DNA of 7,277 bases from Candidatus Buchananbacteria bacterium (GTDB lineage: Bacteria; Patescibacteriota; Patescibacteriia; CAIXNZ01), in assembly GCA_030592165.1 (NCBI GenBank), contig JAUVKC010000053.1:1-7277 (forward strand), written 5' to 3'. The translations under genes and the position numbers were made by a program. Under the pieces are notes generated by a model that ran no database searches, was not told the origin of the DNA, and worked only from the letters and a program-made list of their open reading frames with translations. Shown one piece after another: positions 5,109 to 7,277 of this stretch (position 1 is its first letter; each line of letters opens with the position of its first letter).

Positions 5109-5121
5109 ATAGTAAAACTAT
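5109..5121. promoter_or_regulatory. Candidate XRE operator palindrome
   Basis: ATAGT-AAA-ACTAT is a perfect 5-bp inverted repeat with a 3-bp spacer, just downstream of the extended -10 element and 6 bp before the xre ATG. Small XRE regulators in restriction-modification operons often bind such symmetric sites over their own promoter. The palindrome is short and AT-rich, so chance is possible. Confidence 0.35.
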
Positions 5122-5127
5122 ACGAAT

Positions 5128-5337
5128 ATGTCACAAGAAAAATCCACAATTGCGAATAATATAAAGAAATACCGAAATAAACTCGGTATCTCTCAAGATA
5201 TACTCTCAAAAAGAGCAAATCTTGCTTTTCACACGATTGCCAAGATTGAAGCAGGATCAACACCAAATCCAACAATTGATACTGTTAAAAAAATTGCTGA
5301 CGCTCTCAGTGTTTCGCTTGATGATTTAATGAAATAA
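5128..5337 (+). CDS. Small XRE-family helix-turn-helix regulator of the restriction operon
   Basis: The 69-residue protein is essentially one HTH_3/XRE DNA-binding domain. It opens with IANNIKKYRNKLGISQDILS, continues with the recognition-helix region ANLAFHTIAKIEAGSTPNP (about 30-48), and ends with IDTVKKIADALSVSLDDLMK, the usual last two helices. There is no extra effector domain. Its size and place 4 nt before hsdR resemble the controller (C) proteins of restriction-modification systems, which time restriction gene expression; this role is inferred. An in-frame TAA at 5113-5115 fixes the start, and no Shine-Dalgarno is visible. Three of its six leucines are CTC and two CTT, unlike dnaG, which supports acquisition together with hsdR. 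Other XRE roles, such as a phage or toxin-antitoxin repressor, are less likely given the neighbour. Confidence 0.88.
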   Translation: MSQEKSTIANNIKKYRNKLGISQDILSKRANLAFHTIAKIEAGSTPNPTIDTVKKIADALSVSLDDLMK

Positions 5338-5341
5338 AATT

Positions 5342-7277
5342 ATGACAAATTCTAAAGAAGCAAAAGTGCGAATTAAAATCAATAAACTGCTTGAAGAATC
5401 AGGTTGGAGATTTTTTGATACAGAAAAAGGACAAGCAAATATTCAACTTGAACCAAATGTAAAAATCACTCAAAAAGACATTGACGATTTTGGCGACGAT
5501 TTTGAAACGACTAAAAACGGATTTATTGATTTTTTGCTTTTGGATGAAAAAGGATTTCCGCTTGTCATTTTGGAAGCCAAAAAAGGAGAAAAAGATCCGC
5601 TTGACGGAAAAGAACAGGCTCGTCGGTACGCAAAAAGTGAAAATGCTCGCTTTGTTATTCTTTCAAATGGCAATCTGCATTATTTTTGGGATTTAGAGCG
5701 TGGCGACCCTGAAATTATTACCGAATTTCCAACACAAGAATCGTTAACACATCGACTTGATTTCAAGCCAGACAATAAAAGACTTGCTGATGAGGAAGTA
5801 AATGACGATTACATAGCCATTACTCAAAATCCAAATTTCAAAGATGATCCTCGTTATCAAAATAAAAAAACACGCAAAAACTATTTATGGGATGAGGGCT
5901 TGCGAATTTTACGTCCATATCAATTAAAATCTATTCATGCGTTACAAAAGTCCGCTAACAGCGGAAACGATCGTTTTTTGTTTGAAATGACAACAGGAAC
6001 AGGAAAAACTCTTATTTCTGCTGCAATTATTAAATTATTTTTACGGACAGGAAATGCAAAAAGAATTTTATTTTTAGTAGATAGTTTAGAACTGGAAGAT
6101 CAAGCACAGAAAAATTTTATGCAATATTTGAGCAATGACTTTCAATCAGTTATTTATAAACAAAATCGTGATGACTGGAAAAAAGCTGACATTGTAGTTA
6201 CAACAGTACAAAGTTTATCTGCTCAAGATAAATACAAAAAACTTTTCTCACCGACTGATTTTGATTTAGTTATTGCCGATGAAAGTCATCGTGCTATTGG
6301 CGGAAACTCAAGAGCAGTTTTTGAATATTTTATCGGCTACAAACTTGGACTTACCGCAACACCAAAAGATTATCTCAAAAATGTTGATCCGCAAAAGTTA
6401 TCAGCTAAAGATCCGCGAGCGTGGGAACGCCGACAACTTTTAGACACTTATACTACTTTTGGCTGTCCAAATGGTGACCCTACTTTTAGATATACTTTAC
6501 TTGATGGTGTACAAGACGGATATTTGATAAATCCAATAGTTTCTGACGCTCGCACAGACATTACCGCTGAACTTCTTTCTTCAAAAGGTTATGCCGTTAT
6601 GATAGAAAATGAAGATGGTGAAGAAACAGAAGAAACTTTTTTCCAGAGAAATTTTGAAAGGAAATTCTTTTCTGAAAAAACTAATCGTGTATTTTGCCAA
6701 ACTTTTATTGAGAATGCTTTGAAAGACCCAATTAGCGGAGAAATTGGCAAAAGTATTATTTTTTGCGTAAGTCAAAAGCATGCTTCAAAAGTTACGCAAA
6801 TGCTTAACAAAATGGCAAGTCAACTTTGGACTGATAAATATAATTCTGATTTTGCCGTACAGATTACTTCTAACATTGCTGATTCTCAGCAATTTACAAT
6901 TAATTTTGCAAACAATAATCTTAACGGACACACAAAATTTTTAGAAAATTACAAATCAAGCAAAACGAGAATTTGCGTTACTGTTGGGATGATGACAACT
7001 GGCTATGATTGCCAAGACATTCTCAATCTCGCTTTTATGCGACCAATTTTTTCACCTACCGATTTTATTCAGATTAAAGGACGAGGAACACGAAAATTTA
7101 TTTTTGAATATACTGATGAATACAACGAAAAACACAAATACGAAAAAGAAAATTTTAAACTCTTTGATTTTTTTGCTAACTGTGAATATTTTGAAGAAAA
7201 ATTTGATTATGACGAAATTTTAAAATTACCAGTTAAGCAAAAAGGCACTGGCGGAGAGGAACCTGTTGGAGTTGATA
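5342..7277 (+). CDS. hsdR: Type I restriction-modification system R subunit HsdR (3' end beyond window)
   Basis: This frame is open for 645 codons from ATG 5342 to the window end. HsdR is the ATP-driven DNA translocase and nuclease of type I restriction, acting with HsdM and HsdS. The N-terminal PD-(D/E)xK nuclease has D63 (GFIDFLL) and E78-A-K80 (VILEAKK). The SF2 helicase motifs follow: LRPYQ at 189-193, Walker A TTGTGKT at 217-223, DESH at 313-316, TAT at 338-340, motif V around VTVGMMTTGYDC at 546-557, and motif VI QIKGRGTR at 577-584. The arrangement resembles EcoEI/EcoKI-type R subunits; the C-terminal domain is cut off. ATG follows the xre stop by 4 nt, and an in-frame TGA at 5330-5332 limits the start, suggesting translational coupling. 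Of its first 15 leucines, 8 are CTT and only 2 TTA/CTA, against 11 TTA/CTA of 15 in dnaG. No frameshift or lost catalytic motif is seen. Confidence 0.94.
   Translation, partial: MTNSKEAKVRIKINKLLEESGWRFFDTEKGQANIQLEPNVKITQKDIDDFGDDFETTKNGFIDFLLLDEKGFPLVILEAKKGEKDPLDGKEQARRYAKSENARFVILSNGNLHYFWDLERGDPEIITEFPTQESLTHRLDFKPDNKRLADEEVNDDYIAITQNPNFKDDPRYQNKKTRKNYLWDEGLRILRPYQLKSIHALQKSANSGNDRFLFEMTTGTGKTLISAAIIKLFLRTGNAKRILFLVDSLELEDQAQKNFMQYLSNDFQSVIYKQNRDDWKKADIVVTTVQSLSAQDKYKKLFSPTDFDLVIADESHRAIGGNSRAVFEYFIGYKLGLTATPKDYLKNVDPQKLSAKDPRAWERRQLLDTYTTFGCPNGDPTFRYTLLDGVQDGYLINPIVSDARTDITAELLSSKGYAVMIENEDGEETEETFFQRNFERKFFSEKTNRVFCQTFIENALKDPISGEIGKSIIFCVSQKHASKVTQMLNKMASQLWTDKYNSDFAVQITSNIADSQQFTINFANNNLNGHTKFLENYKSSKTRICVTVGMMTTGYDCQDILNLAFMRPIFSPTDFIQIKGRGTRKFIFEYTDEYNEKHKYEKENFKLFDFFANCEYFEEKFDYDEILKLPVKQKGTGGEEPVGVD

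Noticed and set aside
5087..5275. Minus-strand open frame overlapping xre and its promoter region.
   Set aside because: Opposite a convincing HTH gene, low-complexity hydrophobic translation, no family resemblance.
5470..5696. Short open frames on both strands within the first part of hsdR.
   Set aside because: hsdR is continuously open here with nuclease motifs; these are other-frame shadows.
6581..7223. Short open frames on both strands in the distal part of hsdR.
   Set aside because: They overlap helicase motifs V and VI of the continuous hsdR frame and have no features of their own.

Overview
The window is AT-rich bacterial chromosome with the standard genetic code: TGG is used for Trp and no gene needs in-frame TGA. 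It most resembles a Candidate Phyla Radiation (Patescibacteria, Parcubacteria-like) genome. The reasons are: no recognisable Shine-Dalgarno before any of the five gene starts, a dnaG-rpoD pair whose sigma factor carries a long Lys/Arg-rich N-terminal tail, a self-splicing-type intron inside a tRNA, no encoded CCA on that tRNA, and GC-rich palindromic repeats between genes. The phylum assignment is inference; no rRNA or marker tree is available here.

Layout. Positions 1-61 hold the last codons of an unidentified upstream gene. An MscS-family channel (80-1147) follows and ends in a clear intrinsic terminator. Next comes an extended -10 promoter (1184-1212), a roughly 100-nt leader ending in two 19-bp tandem repeats, then dnaG primase (1321-3117) and the primary sigma factor rpoD (3169-4434). 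This is a compact version of the macromolecular-synthesis operon. A bidirectional terminator (4438-4492) separates rpoD from a convergent tRNA gene.

The most notable part is 4438-5010. On the minus strand, tRNA-Asn(GUU) (4578-4891) is interrupted inside its anticodon by a 242-nt ORF-less group I intron (4616-4857). Most of the expected paired elements (P1 to P9), the U.G pair at the 5' splice site and the terminal G can be traced. Around it lie a partial copy of the tRNA 3' end exactly 80 bp away, two degenerate 'CATnCTGAG...CGAA' palindromic repeats and a GC-rich hairpin. A good minus-strand promoter for the tRNA (5020-5048) sits back to back with an extended -10 element for the next operon.

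From 5128 to the window end there is a defence operon: a 69-aa XRE-type regulator followed 4 nt later by the HsdR subunit of a type I restriction-modification system, which runs off the window. HsdR has the PD-(D/E)xK nuclease and SF2 translocase motifs. Its leucine codon choice (CTT/TTG) differs from dnaG (TTA/CTA), which suggests horizontal acquisition. hsdM and hsdS are expected beyond the window if the system is complete.
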